Part shown: one piece after another, positions 8,606 to 18,531 of the stretch
How the letters are laid out: each line of letters begins with the position of its first letter
Numbering within the stretch: position 1 is the first letter of the stretch
DNA from: CAZSHX01 sp964606895
GTDB lineage: Bacteria; Bacteroidota; Ignavibacteria; Kapaibacteriales; UBA2268
Assembly: GCA_964606895.1 (NCBI GenBank)
Contig: CAZSHX010000024.1
Coordinates: 1-55,792, forward strand
Length of the DNA: 55,792 nucleotides
Direction of reading: 5' to 3'
Program-made: the position numbers and the translations under genes
Notes under the pieces: generated by a model
The model's database searches: none
What the model saw: the letters and a program-made list of their open reading frames with translations, nothing else
What the model was told of the DNA's origin: nothing

Positions 8606-8866
8606 GAACTTGCTTAATAATTGTATAAAAAATCTGTTAATAGCAATATTATTATTGCATTAACCCACTATCAAAAATATTTAAACGTTCATTCTTCTTA
8701 TTCATTATATTATATGTGAAAAAATTCGAAAACTGGCTACTTATTTAATAATTTTCCTTTTGTTGGTATGAAACTTTTCTAATTTTTCTTTTTTCCTAAA
8801 AATAAAATAGATATATTGGAATAATTTTTGATGTAAAATTAGGTTTTGACTTTAATAATCGTAAAT

Positions 8867-10138
8867 ATGAAGAATAAGATATTCATTATTATATTGACGT
8901 TTTTTCTGACAGGATTTCCCGGTTTGAAAGCACAGTGGACAGATATTACTCCAAAGGGTGTTTCCGAGAAGATTTTGTCAGTTTCTTTTCCATGTGCTGA
9001 TACAGGATTTGCAGTTGGATGGGGTTCCTCACGTGGAATTTTCATGAAAACTGTGAATGGTGGAAATTCTTGGAATGTTACTCCGTGGGTAGGTTACTAC
9101 TTTTTCAATGTCCAGGCAAAGAACAGCAAAGAAATTGTGGTTTCAGGCTATACCAGTGTCGGTGGTATGGGCATAATAATGAGGACAACCAACGGAGGAG
9201 CGAATTGGGACAAGGTTGAATTCGACGAAATCGTCAATCCATTTTCATTTGGCATTTTGAATTTTTTACAAAAAAATGATTCTATACTCTTTGTTGTTGG
9301 CTACACCGGAGCTATAATCTATTCGGAAAACTCCGGGAAAAACTGGCAGGCGGCTGAAACCAAAGCACAGTATGAAATATTCAAGTTTATTGCATTTCCA
9401 TCTCATGAAATTGGCTATGCGGCTTGCGGTAAAAATTCCGATTTTATTGACCGCATTTACCGTTCAACCGACTGGGGCGACCATTGGATTTTATGGAAAG
9501 ATTTTCGTGATTCGGGAACATACATTAATAATATGTATTTCCTGACAAACGAAATAGGATTCATTGCAGGTTCGAACGAAGGCAAAGAAGCCATCTTGAA
9601 AACAACAGACGGTGGAACCAATTGGTTTACTATTCAACAGGGCGATTATTTAAATGAAATGCTTTCCATCACTTTTCGGGATGAATACAATTATTTTGCT
9701 GTAAACGATGCCGGAAAGATAATTCAATCTACAGATGCCGGCGAAACCTGGTCAAATTATTCCGAACCAACGACCGACTTGTTTGTAACATCTCAGTGTG
9801 TTTTCCGCGATTCTGTTCTGATTGTTTATGTCGGCGGTTCAGGGATAATAAAAAAACATGAGAAAATTACCGGTATCGAAGAAATTACTTATGCAAATTC
9901 TACAATTCTATATCCAAATCCTGTTTCTGATATAGCCAATGTTAGGTTGAATGTGCAAAGCACTGAAAAAATCAAAATAATTGTAACCGATATTTTCGGA
10001 AGAGTGGTGTTCGAAACTCAGGAAGTTTCTAATCAACCCATAGAGATCAATTTTTCAATGCTTCAGCCCGGAACATATTTTTATCAAATATCAAATTCAG
10101 AAAAATTTAAAAAAATTGGAAAATTCGTAAAAATGTGA
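8867..10138 (+). CDS. Secreted Asp-box (Ycf48-like) protein with T9SS sorting domain
   Basis: The ATG at 8867 gives a 423-aa protein starting directly with a signal peptide (MKNKIFIIILTFFLTGFPGLKA); a TTG seven codons upstream is unlikely. Six Asp-box motifs are evenly spaced (VNGGNSW, TNGGANW, ENSGKNW, TDWGDHW, TDGGTNW, TDAGETW), indicating a six- or seven-bladed BNR propeller covering about residues 25-325. The C-terminal about 85 residues are a type A sorting domain (LYPNPVSDIANVRL...IGKFVKM) of a different subtype from the genes at 3144-7367, with no palindromic insertions. Exported to the cell surface; function unknown. Confidence 0.85.
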   Translation: MKNKIFIIILTFFLTGFPGLKAQWTDITPKGVSEKILSVSFPCADTGFAVGWGSSRGIFMKTVNGGNSWNVTPWVGYYFFNVQAKNSKEIVVSGYTSVGGMGIIMRTTNGGANWDKVEFDEIVNPFSFGILNFLQKNDSILFVVGYTGAIIYSENSGKNWQAAETKAQYEIFKFIAFPSHEIGYAACGKNSDFIDRIYRSTDWGDHWILWKDFRDSGTYINNMYFLTNEIGFIAGSNEGKEAILKTTDGGTNWFTIQQGDYLNEMLSITFRDEYNYFAVNDAGKIIQSTDAGETWSNYSEPTTDLFVTSQCVFRDSVLIVYVGGSGIIKKHEKITGIEEITYANSTILYPNPVSDIANVRLNVQSTEKIKIIVTDIFGRVVFETQEVSNQPIEINFSMLQPGTYFYQISNSEKFKKIGKFVKM

Positions 10139-10559
10139 AAAAAATGTGAAAATATGCAAAAAAGTGGAAATTTTTTTTATCCGCATAAATATATGATATT
10201 AAATGACTAACAAAATATAACAAAATTAAGTTAAAAAAAAATAAAAAAATATTGAAAAAAACGTGAGACGTTTTTGCCTTTCATGTGTCATGTATATTAG
10301 AAAAAGTACAAAACGGAAAAAGTTTTTTAGAAAATGTACAGACAGAAAAAAAGCTCGGATAGGAGAAAATGACGTAAGTTCTTTGAAAATTTGGGGATTG
10401 GCTTAATAAAGCCTCTATTTTTCCAGAAAAAAACATATAATTATTATTGAATACCAACATTTTCTTGTTGGGCATTTGTTAAGAATTCGTTAAATTAAAA
10501 GATATTTTTGTTAAAAGTATTTAAATTTATTTTAAGATTTACATATTGAATGGTTTGAA
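10139..10559. other. Intergenic region with repeat copy 2
   Basis: The 421 bases are very AT-rich and hold the repeat at 10251-10298, a small hairpin GGCTT-aata-AAGCC near 10399-10412 and a possible TAnnTTTG promoter box (TATTTTTG, 10503-10510) 49 nt before the next start codon. I see no protein-coding gene here. Confidence 0.5.
10251..10298 (+). repeat. Intergenic repeat copy 2
   Basis: The core GTGAGACGTTTTTGCCTTTC followed by ATGTGTCATGTATAT differs from copy 1 (941-990) at a single core position. Here AAAAACGTGAGACGTTTTT folds into a perfect hairpin with a GAG loop. Oriented toward the gene at 10560, 262 nt away. Confidence 0.8.
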
Positions 10560-12251
10560 ATGCAAATTAAAGATTCGAAAATTCTCGTATTAGGAGGATG
10601 GGGACTTGTTGGTGCGGCTATTTGCCACAGATTGATGGAACATTCTCCTTCAAAATTAATTGTTTCTTCTCTTCGTCAATCCGAAGCTGAAGATGCTGTT
10701 GCTCAACTTAGAGCTGAATATAGTTATTGCGATCCTAACATGTTTGTTCCTAAATGGGGTAATATCTTTACCAGAACAGAGTGGAAAGAAATGCATTGGG
10801 AAGAAGTGCTGTCTAATGATGATTCAAGGCTTGGCGTAGTAAATGATATCTATGATGAACTGACCGAAACTGTTTTGAACAATTCGGCTCTTTACAATCT
10901 GATTCAGGAAACAAAACCTGATTTGGTTATTGATTGTATTAACACTGCCACGGCAATTGCTTATCAGGATATTTACACAACTTCCAAAACTGTGCGCAAG
11001 GAAATACTAACTGATTCTATATCAAAGACTTCAGTTGAAAGAATGTTGGCAAGTGACTATATTCCGCAATTAATCCGTCACGTACAGATTTTTTATCGCG
11101 GGTTGCTTGATGCTAAAACCACAATGTACTTGAAGATCGGTACAAGCGGAACAGGTGGAATGGGATTGAATATTCCATATACTCACAGCGAAGAGCGTCC
11201 ATCCAGAGTATTGCTGTCAAAAGCCGCAGTAGCGGGAGCTCAAACTCTCCTTTTGTTTCTTATGGCACGTTCACCCGACGGTCCTCTTGTTAAAGAAATA
11301 AAACCTACAGCCGCAATTGCCTGGAAGAAAATTGCTTATGATAAAGTTTATCGCAAAGGAAAACCGATTGAGTTGATTGATATGAAACTTGAAGATGCTC
11401 ATGAAATCGGAACTAGTTTCAAATTTGTTGATGAAACCGGAGTAATATCAAAAGGTGATGAATTCAAATCAATCTTTATTGATACAGGCGAGAATGGAAT
11501 ATTTTCTAAAGGCGAATGGCAGGCAATCAGTTCACTCGGACAGATGGAAATCGTTACACCGGAGGAAATTGCAACATATGCTATCAGTGAAATTCGCGGT
11601 GGCAATTCGGGACATGATGTTATCCAGGCGTTAGATGGTTCAACACTCGGACCAACTTATCGAGGCGGGATGCTTCAGAATATTGCTTTGAAGAAAATTG
11701 AAAAACTCGAAAAGGAACACAATGTTGAAAGTATAGCTTTCGAACTGCTTGGACCGCCAAGACTTTCAAAATTACTTTATGAAGCAAATATTATTAAGAA
11801 AATTGCAGGCTCTGTACAAAGTGCTTTGAAGATGTCGCCCGAAACCATTTCGGAAAAAGCTTTGGAGATTATAACCAATAACTCACAGCTTCGTTCGGAA
11901 ATGCTTTCAATCGGTCTTGCAATTCTTCTGCCGGACGGCAAGAAGTATTTGAGAGGTAAAGAAGTAAAGATTCCGGTTAAATCTGCTTATGCTGAAATTG
12001 ATGTAACTGCCGAAGATTTTGAAAAATGGTGCGAAGAAGGCTGGGTGGATCTCAGAGCTTCAAACTTCAAGAGCTGGCAGGCAAGACTTCAGGCAATAAT
12101 GGAACAAGCAGGAAAAGTTGCTGATGATGACACAAGTTCAAGATATACTTATAATAATGATTATTGGAATCATTTCGATACAATAGATGAAGGAAAAATA
12201 GCAGGTTGGATTTTTGAATTCGAAGACCACGGTTGGAGATTCAAAAGATAG
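10560..12251 (+). CDS. SDR-type NAD(P)-binding enzyme of unknown substrate
   Basis: A 563-aa cytoplasmic protein without signal peptide. Residues 6-24 (ILVLGGWGLVGAAI) form a beta-alpha-beta dinucleotide-binding loop of the GGxGxxG type seen in extended short-chain dehydrogenases and epimerases. KPDLVIDCINTATA (about 121-134) fits the strand after the cofactor fold. A YxxxK catalytic pair cannot be placed with confidence. The remaining about 300 residues (EIGTSFKF..., IKIPVKSAYAEI) do not match a domain I know, so it is more than twice the size of a classical SDR. It sits 81 nt upstream of a giant surface-protein gene and might share its transcript. The catalysed reaction is not assigned. Confidence 0.7.
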   Translation: MQIKDSKILVLGGWGLVGAAICHRLMEHSPSKLIVSSLRQSEAEDAVAQLRAEYSYCDPNMFVPKWGNIFTRTEWKEMHWEEVLSNDDSRLGVVNDIYDELTETVLNNSALYNLIQETKPDLVIDCINTATAIAYQDIYTTSKTVRKEILTDSISKTSVERMLASDYIPQLIRHVQIFYRGLLDAKTTMYLKIGTSGTGGMGLNIPYTHSEERPSRVLLSKAAVAGAQTLLLFLMARSPDGPLVKEIKPTAAIAWKKIAYDKVYRKGKPIELIDMKLEDAHEIGTSFKFVDETGVISKGDEFKSIFIDTGENGIFSKGEWQAISSLGQMEIVTPEEIATYAISEIRGGNSGHDVIQALDGSTLGPTYRGGMLQNIALKKIEKLEKEHNVESIAFELLGPPRLSKLLYEANIIKKIAGSVQSALKMSPETISEKALEIITNNSQLRSEMLSIGLAILLPDGKKYLRGKEVKIPVKSAYAEIDVTAEDFEKWCEEGWVDLRASNFKSWQARLQAIMEQAGKVADDDTSSRYTYNNDYWNHFDTIDEGKIAGWIFEFEDHGWRFKR

Positions 12252-12332
12252 AATCCCGGATTTAAGTTTTGAAAATAAATTTTTCGTATATAATTAACAG
12301 TTTTTTTGTGCAATAATTTTTAGGAGTGCACT

Positions 12333-15300
12333 ATGAAAAAGTATTTGCTACTATTTGCTATGGCTTGCACCTTAGTAATCAGTTCAGCTTTCGCATTTGC
12401 CGGCGACGACAAAGCAAGTTCGGATGATTTACTAAGGAAAAGTCTTATAGGTGAACCTAATCCGTTCATTTATAATACCAGCTTTCCAAGGCCGTTCTCC
12501 CAGCCAACAAATGCCGTTACAAGTCCGGCAATTTCGACCGGTTATTATTTTATTGATAGCCAGGACGATGCCCCGGATTATTGGAGACCAAATCCGGAAA
12601 TTCTCGATACAACATTCGAGAGTAACTTATGGCGCCGTATTTTACCCGGACCCAGAGTTCGCGACCCTCAATATTGGATTGATAATCCTTCAGAAGGTTT
12701 AAGATTTTTCCGTAATCCTTCTCTTCCGGTTCCCGGAACAACAACACCTTCCGGTGACTTCTTCCACAATGCAACAGACTCAACAGATGATGCTATTGCA
12801 GGTCCGATTCCAATTGGTTTTAACTTTTACTTTAATGGTATTCGTTACGACAGCTTCTATGTTTCTACAAACGGAATCATTGGTTTGACCAACAGACGCT
12901 ATTTCTATGATCCTACCGGAGTGAGAACCATATTACCCGGAGCCGTTGATTGCTACGATCCTATGAGCGATGATTGGTTTGACAGAGGTAGATCCGGCAA
13001 CGGTTTACTTGACGCAACCCGTGATGATTGGGGATACAAATTCGCAATCTTAGGAAATTTTGATGCCTCGCCAAGTACAACAACCAGAGGTTTACGTAAT
13101 CGCGGTGGAGCACTTGACCAAAGTGACTTTTATGCATACAGAACTGCTGTTATTGCACCTTTCTTCGGAGATATGCACCTTTCCCAGTTTAATACTTTTA
13201 CAAATACAGCTGAAGATTGGGGAAAAGTTTATTTCAAGAGAACAGCTGCCAATGACAAGCTCATTATTTATTATTTGAATATTGCACCAAAAGGTGGATT
13301 AAATACTAACTGGGGTGGTTATACCGGTCCAGTTAATGCACGCCCGGGTGATAATAACTATATTGCTGCTAGTGCTCAGGTAATTTTAAGCAAAAAAGAC
13401 AGTAGTGTGACTATTGTTTACGAACGCTTTGATGGTATGGCTTTCCCAATCCCGCAAAGAGGTGTTCCTGCTACTGTTGTATTCAGATATAACACAACAG
13501 TTGGTGTATCCGGTTGGGCTCGCCATCAGAATTATGGCACAGCCAGCTACAACCCACTACTTCCATGGGGCGCCCCATACATTCAAACAACACATTATTT
13601 TAGCAATTATGCTAATCCAAATGTTAACTATCCCAGTAATTATCTTGCTATTCGCTTCAAACAATGGAAGAACACAATCCGTGTTTGCGATATTCAGTAC
13701 AGAATAAGAAAAGCAGATCCTAATGCCAGTTTGGATTTCACGGACATAGTTCCTTCAACAAAAGCAAACGATTATGAATTGCTTGCCGGCGAAGAAAGAA
13801 TCGGTGCTATTCAACCTGTTGCTCTGCTCCAGAACCTGACAAATAATATTCAGGGACCACAAGGTCAGAACTTCCAGCCACAACAGTTAAATTTTCGTGC
13901 AAGATTCAGAATTATTAATTCAGCTTCACAGAGAATTATCTATAATCGTTTGATTAGCATAGATAGTACATGCTTGGCATTACCTGATTCTTTGTCGGTT
14001 AATTGTACTGGTGACCCTTATGTAAAAATCAGATACTGCGTTCCTACACTTAGTGCTGGTAACTGGTCAGTACCTACTCCATTACCTGCATTTCCTGGTA
14101 CCGGCAAACTGAACGGAATTCCTCCTTATGGATATGCTCAGATTTACTTCCCTCCATTTGAACCAAATGAATTCGTAAATAACCATATCGGTCGTTTGAA
14201 AGCATACATAATTGCAGATCCAACAAATCCTTTCACAAAAGAGGGACTTGGAGACGAATGGCCCTTTGATGATACTACATTTGTACGTATATATGTCATG
14301 AAAAGATTAAACGATTTTTATGATGATGTAACACAATATCATATTGTTGACAGAGTTCCTATGCCTTCAACATTGAAATGGGTAAACATTGAAGCTGAAG
14401 TCTCTGCCGGAGATGAAGTTTCTAATAATCCACTTCCACCAAGAGGTGATTACGGTGCAACCAACAATATTGATTTCTCGTTTGCAGATCCTGATTATTC
14501 GATTTACAAACTTGCATCACCTGTTATTCGTATGACTAGAAAAACACTTGATGACAATGAGCCAGTTGCTCCAATGAAAGGCGATGAAATCCGTTCATTC
14601 CCTATTGATCTTAGAGGAAGATTCGGTGCAGTTCTTTCCCTTTCATTCCAAAGAACAGCTAAACAGGATGATTGGCCCAGAGGTTTTGGCGATCAGCTAT
14701 TAGTTGGTCCTGAACCCCGTACCATCGTTAATGGTGACGTATTTACACAGTGGACTACAGCAACTTCTGCAGTTTCATCTCCAGCTGGCTTCAGTGCGAC
14801 TGATCCATCAACATGGGAATCAATTGCAGTTGAATTGATGCAACCAAGTCCTGACGGAGTTCAATATATAACAAACGTTGATCCTAAAAGATGGAGAGTT
14901 CATCCAAGAAGAGGCGGAGCTAAAGAAATAACAAGTATGTCCGCTTATCAATTGCTCGGTTCCGGTGGTTATCTAACCGGTTTCTTAGAAAAAGATAAAG
15001 ATTCTTCACTTGCACCACCAGCCGCCGGATTACTTGGTGGTTTGAGACCTGACATTTATGATGATGGTATTGACTTTGAATACAGAAAAGCATTCATTGC
15101 AATTCCTGATACATTTATTAAAGCACGTAATGATGGAGCAAAGAACTTTAGATTTAAAGTTAAAGTTTATGCAAATAACGATAAAAAATGTGCTTCATGT
15201 ATTCCTGATGATACAGATCCGTTCTTTGTTGATAACGTTACGATCCTTTATCCATCAGAAATTACAGATATTGAAATTTCTGCCGTTAAACCATTATGGC

Positions 15301-17081
15301 CTTATACTATAGCTCCTGCTTCACAGGCAATTAAGATTCCTGTTAGGGTTAAACTTAGTAACAATACCAGTGTTGATGCCCCTGGTTTCTTGATTAAAGT
15401 CAGGATATACAGAGCAGGTGACACAAAACCAGTTTATTGCCGTATTGAGCAATTGCCGTTCATGAAACCAGGATCCATCGTTGAAGTAGCTATGCCTTTC
15501 TGGGATGCTAGAAAATCCGGTCCGGGCAGATACAGATTAGTCGGAAATGTTATCGTTCCCGGCGGAGATCTCCAGCCATTAAACGATACAACCTACATGG
15601 ATTTAACATTGAATTTTGGTGACGTATTTGCTTATGATCCAGCAACGAGCCCAAGAAATGATGTTCCTGATAATGCATTTACAGGTTTAGCCGGAAAAGG
15701 CTTAAACATGTACGGATTTGCTACAGGTGCAAATGGTTATTCTTATGGTGCAACCAGCGCATACGATGAAGTCTATTACGGATCAGGATATCTTGGTGGT
15801 TCCGGTTCCGGTCAGATTGCTATGAAATTCCAGTTGAATCAAGCTGATACAATTTATGGATATAAAGCATTTTATGGAACTATGAGCCAATCGATGGACG
15901 ATATTGCTTTAGCTATTTATACAGATCAAAGCCAGCCGGGAACTATTGTCCCAGGTTCTATGATTTATAGACAACGTGGATTGGACGATATTAGAAAAGA
16001 ACCATTCTTTGATGAATATGTTACTTATCTTCTACCCAAACCAGTCGTTCTTCCAGCAGGTTCCTACTGGATGTCAATCGCACAACTTGGTGAAACAGGT
16101 CTTGAATTAGGTGCTTCCAAATCCAGAGTTGGTATGAGAACTACAAGTATTTACATACCACCTCCAATAACAACACCAAATGCTGTTGGTGGGTCCGGAT
16201 ATCACCTTATGATTGACAAGAACTTTAGAAGACTTAATCCAAGCGGTTCACTTATTAATAATAATTTCTTCGCATTTGAAAATACTCGTGGTAGCGGTAC
16301 ATGGAATCAGTTCATGCCTACAATTGGTAACCCTGGTTATGCTCACTTGCATCACTTTGGTCTTTCTCCTGCTGACGGAACTACCCTAACATTAACACGC
16401 GGAACATGGATTCCTATGATTCGTCCTTATTTAGGCACTCGTTCTTTCGGTTCTGATAATATTTATCAGGAATGCGATAATGATCCAGGTCCAGTAGAAC
16501 TTACTTATTTCGATGGTCAAGTTCGCGATGCCGGTATTGATTTGTTCTGGGAAACTTCTTCCGAACTAAACAATGATGGTTTCTATGTTGAGAAAAAAGT
16601 CGGAAGAAATGCCGGTGAATGGCAGCAAGTTACGTACCTTAAAGGTGCCGGAACTACATCAAATGTTAACCGTTACAACTATCTTGATAAAGAAGTTAAC
16701 ACTAACGTGACTTATCAATATCGTTTACGTCAGGTTGACCGTGATGGTGCCGCTTCTTGCGAATCATTCTCGAAAATCATTACATTGACTTACGACAGAG
16801 ACCAGGAAATCGTTCTGGGACAAAACTCTCCAAATCCATTCAAAGACCATACTGTCTTTACATTTACTTTGCCAACTGAATCGAACGTCAGATTTGAAGT
16901 TCTTGATATCTTTGGTAATGTTGTAAAAACTTTAGTTAATGGTTCAAACTCAGCAGGACCAACAACTGTTGATTGGAATGGAAATGATAATAGCAATAAT
17001 TCACTCGCAAACGGAACTTACATCTACAGATTAACCGTCGGCGAAGTTGTTAAAACAGGTAAACTGACAATTGTAAGATAA
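12333..17081 (+). CDS. Giant (1582 aa) T9SS-exported surface protein
   Basis: Starts with a signal peptide (MKKYLLLFAMACTLVISSAFAFA) behind an AGGAG Shine-Dalgarno sequence. Residues about 130-430 contain a nidogen-like stretch (IPIGFNFYFNGIRYDSFYVSTNG). Residues about 790-1390 are paralogous to the 1028 protein (shared FLEKDKDSSL, DPFFVDNV, GLNMYGF, ADTIYGYKAFYGT, FFDEYVTYLLP). Near the end a segment VELTYFDGQ...IDLFWETSSELNNDGFYVEK is typical of pre-sorting-domain modules, followed by NSPNPFKDHTVFTFTLP and a FlgD-like Ig fold (VDWNGNDNSNN...GKLTIVR) acting as sorting domain. A strong terminator follows at 17105. Codon use looks smoother than in the neighbours, suggesting high expression (impression only). 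Likely a major cell-surface or S-layer-like component; the role is inferred from size alone. Confidence 0.8.
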   Translation: MKKYLLLFAMACTLVISSAFAFAGDDKASSDDLLRKSLIGEPNPFIYNTSFPRPFSQPTNAVTSPAISTGYYFIDSQDDAPDYWRPNPEILDTTFESNLWRRILPGPRVRDPQYWIDNPSEGLRFFRNPSLPVPGTTTPSGDFFHNATDSTDDAIAGPIPIGFNFYFNGIRYDSFYVSTNGIIGLTNRRYFYDPTGVRTILPGAVDCYDPMSDDWFDRGRSGNGLLDATRDDWGYKFAILGNFDASPSTTTRGLRNRGGALDQSDFYAYRTAVIAPFFGDMHLSQFNTFTNTAEDWGKVYFKRTAANDKLIIYYLNIAPKGGLNTNWGGYTGPVNARPGDNNYIAASAQVILSKKDSSVTIVYERFDGMAFPIPQRGVPATVVFRYNTTVGVSGWARHQNYGTASYNPLLPWGAPYIQTTHYFSNYANPNVNYPSNYLAIRFKQWKNTIRVCDIQYRIRKADPNASLDFTDIVPSTKANDYELLAGEERIGAIQPVALLQNLTNNIQGPQGQNFQPQQLNFRARFRIINSASQRIIYNRLISIDSTCLALPDSLSVNCTGDPYVKIRYCVPTLSAGNWSVPTPLPAFPGTGKLNGIPPYGYAQIYFPPFEPNEFVNNHIGRLKAYIIADPTNPFTKEGLGDEWPFDDTTFVRIYVMKRLNDFYDDVTQYHIVDRVPMPSTLKWVNIEAEVSAGDEVSNNPLPPRGDYGATNNIDFSFADPDYSIYKLASPVIRMTRKTLDDNEPVAPMKGDEIRSFPIDLRGRFGAVLSLSFQRTAKQDDWPRGFGDQLLVGPEPRTIVNGDVFTQWTTATSAVSSPAGFSATDPSTWESIAVELMQPSPDGVQYITNVDPKRWRVHPRRGGAKEITSMSAYQLLGSGGYLTGFLEKDKDSSLAPPAAGLLGGLRPDIYDDGIDFEYRKAFIAIPDTFIKARNDGAKNFRFKVKVYANNDKKCASCIPDDTDPFFVDNVTILYPSEITDIEISAVKPLWPYTIAPASQAIKIPVRVKLSNNTSVDAPGFLIKVRIYRAGDTKPVYCRIEQLPFMKPGSIVEVAMPFWDARKSGPGRYRLVGNVIVPGGDLQPLNDTTYMDLTLNFGDVFAYDPATSPRNDVPDNAFTGLAGKGLNMYGFATGANGYSYGATSAYDEVYYGSGYLGGSGSGQIAMKFQLNQADTIYGYKAFYGTMSQSMDDIALAIYTDQSQPGTIVPGSMIYRQRGLDDIRKEPFFDEYVTYLLPKPVVLPAGSYWMSIAQLGETGLELGASKSRVGMRTTSIYIPPPITTPNAVGGSGYHLMIDKNFRRLNPSGSLINNNFFAFENTRGSGTWNQFMPTIGNPGYAHLHHFGLSPADGTTLTLTRGTWIPMIRPYLGTRSFGSDNIYQECDNDPGPVELTYFDGQVRDAGIDLFWETSSELNNDGFYVEKKVGRNAGEWQQVTYLKGAGTTSNVNRYNYLDKEVNTNVTYQYRLRQVDRDGAASCESFSKIITLTYDRDQEIVLGQNSPNPFKDHTVFTFTLPTESNVRFEVLDIFGNVVKTLVNGSNSAGPTTVDWNGNDNSNNSLANGTYIYRLTVGEVVKTGKLTIVR

Positions 17082-17104
17082 TAATTTGTATCTTACGTAA
17101 ACAT

Positions 17105-17141
17105 ATAGCCCTCTGCTTATACGGCAGAGGGCTATTTATTT
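17105..17141 (+). terminator. Terminator of the giant surface protein gene
   Basis: ATAGCCCTCTGC (17105-17116) pairs perfectly with GCAGAGGGCTAT (17124-17135) around a 7-nt loop, followed by a T-rich tail. It ends transcription 24 nt after the stop codon at 17081 and separates the gene from the HIT gene. Confidence 0.9.
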
Positions 17142-17160
17142 TATTTTAAAGAGGAACTTT

Positions 17161-17505
17161 ATGACTGACTCAATTTTTACAAAAATTATAAAAAAAGAAA
17201 TTCCTGCAAATATTATATACGAAGATGATTTTGTGGCGGCTTTCAATGATATAAATCCACAGGCACCCGTCCATATTCTGATAGTTCCTAAAAAACAAAT
17301 TCCAACAATCAACGATGCTGTTGATTCTGATGCTGAATTGATGGGAATGCTCATTTTAACCGGCAAAAAGCTTGCTAAACAGTTTGGAGTTGATGAGGCA
17401 GGCTATCGGCTGGTTTTCAACTGCAATGAGCAGGCAGGGCAAACTGTGTTTCATATTCACTGCCATTTGCTTGGGGGCAGACCAATGAACTGGCCTCCCG
17501 GATAA
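17161..17505 (+). CDS. hinT: Histidine triad (HIT) nucleotide-binding protein
   Basis: The 114-aa protein has the full HinT layout: IFTKIIKKEIPANIIYEDD at the start, VHILIVPKKQI in the middle and the histidine triad H98-x-H100-x-H102 (TVFHIHCHLLGG), ending GRPMNWPPG. HIT proteins of this branch hydrolyse adenosine phosphoramidates and aminoacyl-AMP in the cytosol. An AGAGGA motif precedes the ATG. It is followed 47 nt downstream by the kdsD-like gene and may be co-transcribed with it. Confidence 0.93.
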   Translation: MTDSIFTKIIKKEIPANIIYEDDFVAAFNDINPQAPVHILIVPKKQIPTINDAVDSDAELMGMLILTGKKLAKQFGVDEAGYRLVFNCNEQAGQTVFHIHCHLLGGRPMNWPPG

Positions 17506-17552
17506 AATGTGTATTAAATCGAAAAGAATAATTTTTTAAGTTAGGTTATAGA

Positions 17553-18527
17553 ATGTCAAATCCAAAAGAGTTGATTGAAGAAGCAATCAGAGTAATTGAA
17601 GAAGAATCGCAGGCTTTACAGAAATTCAAATCTGCAATTTCAGATTCCTTTCCTCAAGCTATTGATATGATTGTAGAAGCAAAGAAGCTGATTGTTTCGG
17701 GAATCGGTAAATCAGGGATTATCGGAGAAAAGATTGCCGCAACATTTTCAAGTCTTGGTAAACCATCATTCTTTCTTCATCCCGTTGAATCGTTACATGG
17801 GGACATCGGGATAGTTGAAAAACACGATGTTGTCATACTCCTTTCAAAAAGTGGTAGTACCGAAGAAATTGTTCGACTACTGCCTTATCTGAAAAGCAGG
17901 TCAGCTAAGATTATTGCCTTAGTCGGGAATATGAGTTCATATCTTGCAAGGAATTCAGACATTTCGATTGATTGTTCAGTTGAAAAGGAAGCGTGTCCGT
18001 TGGAGATTGCTCCAATGTCAAGCACAACTGTTGCCCTTGCCGCAGGAGATGCCCTTGCCGCTTGTTATATGAAAGCAACAAACCTTTCCCTTGAACAGTT
18101 TTCCAGACAACATCCTTTGGGGCAAATTGGAAGAAATATAACACTGACCGTAAAAGATGTTATGCACAAGGATTCAAATCTGCCGTTGATAATAGAAACA
18201 GCTACTTTCAAGGAAGCAATTATGGAAATATCAAATAGAGGTTTGGGTTGTGTTTGCGTTATCAATGGAGAGAATTTACTCGTCGGTATTCTAACAGATG
18301 GTGATATAAGAAGGACTCTACAAAATTATAATAGCATAGAATCAATATATGCAAAAGAAGTTATGACTAAAAATCCGGTTTCAATAACTGAAAATGCTTT
18401 TTTGGGTGATGCTCTTATTCTGATGGAACAGAGAAATTCGCAAATTTCTGTACTGCCTGTTGTGAACGACAAAGGAATGTTAAGCGGGGTTATTCGTTTG
18501 CATGATATAATTCGAAGCGGACTCTAA
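17553..18527 (+). CDS. kdsD: Arabinose-5-phosphate isomerase, SIS plus CBS domains
   Basis: A 324-aa cytosolic protein of the KdsD/GutQ family. The N-terminal SIS domain (about residues 30-170) shows GIGKSGIIGEKIAATFSS, FLHPVESLHGDIG and LLSKSGSTEEI, the substrate-binding signatures. Two CBS domains follow (about 205-260 and 270-324). KdsD converts ribulose 5-phosphate to arabinose 5-phosphate, the first step to Kdo of the lipopolysaccharide core. The length matches the family. It converges with the RodZ-like gene, leaving only 4 nt between stop codons. No other Kdo gene is in the window. Confidence 0.92.
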   Translation: MSNPKELIEEAIRVIEEESQALQKFKSAISDSFPQAIDMIVEAKKLIVSGIGKSGIIGEKIAATFSSLGKPSFFLHPVESLHGDIGIVEKHDVVILLSKSGSTEEIVRLLPYLKSRSAKIIALVGNMSSYLARNSDISIDCSVEKEACPLEIAPMSSTTVALAAGDALAACYMKATNLSLEQFSRQHPLGQIGRNITLTVKDVMHKDSNLPLIIETATFKEAIMEISNRGLGCVCVINGENLLVGILTDGDIRRTLQNYNSIESIYAKEVMTKNPVSITENAFLGDALILMEQRNSQISVLPVVNDKGMLSGVIRLHDIIRSGL

Positions 18528-18531
18528 GCGA

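Noticed and set aside
10251..10298. Repeat copy 2 as a simple terminator of the gene ending at 10138
   Set aside because: The hairpin would fit, but copy 3 lies between divergent genes and copy 1 is 250 nt from any upstream stop, so a terminator role does not explain the family.
10281..10475. 64-aa minus-strand frame in the 10139-10559 gap
   Set aside because: AT-rich, Phe/Ser-rich product overlapping the intergenic repeat; no start signal or homology.
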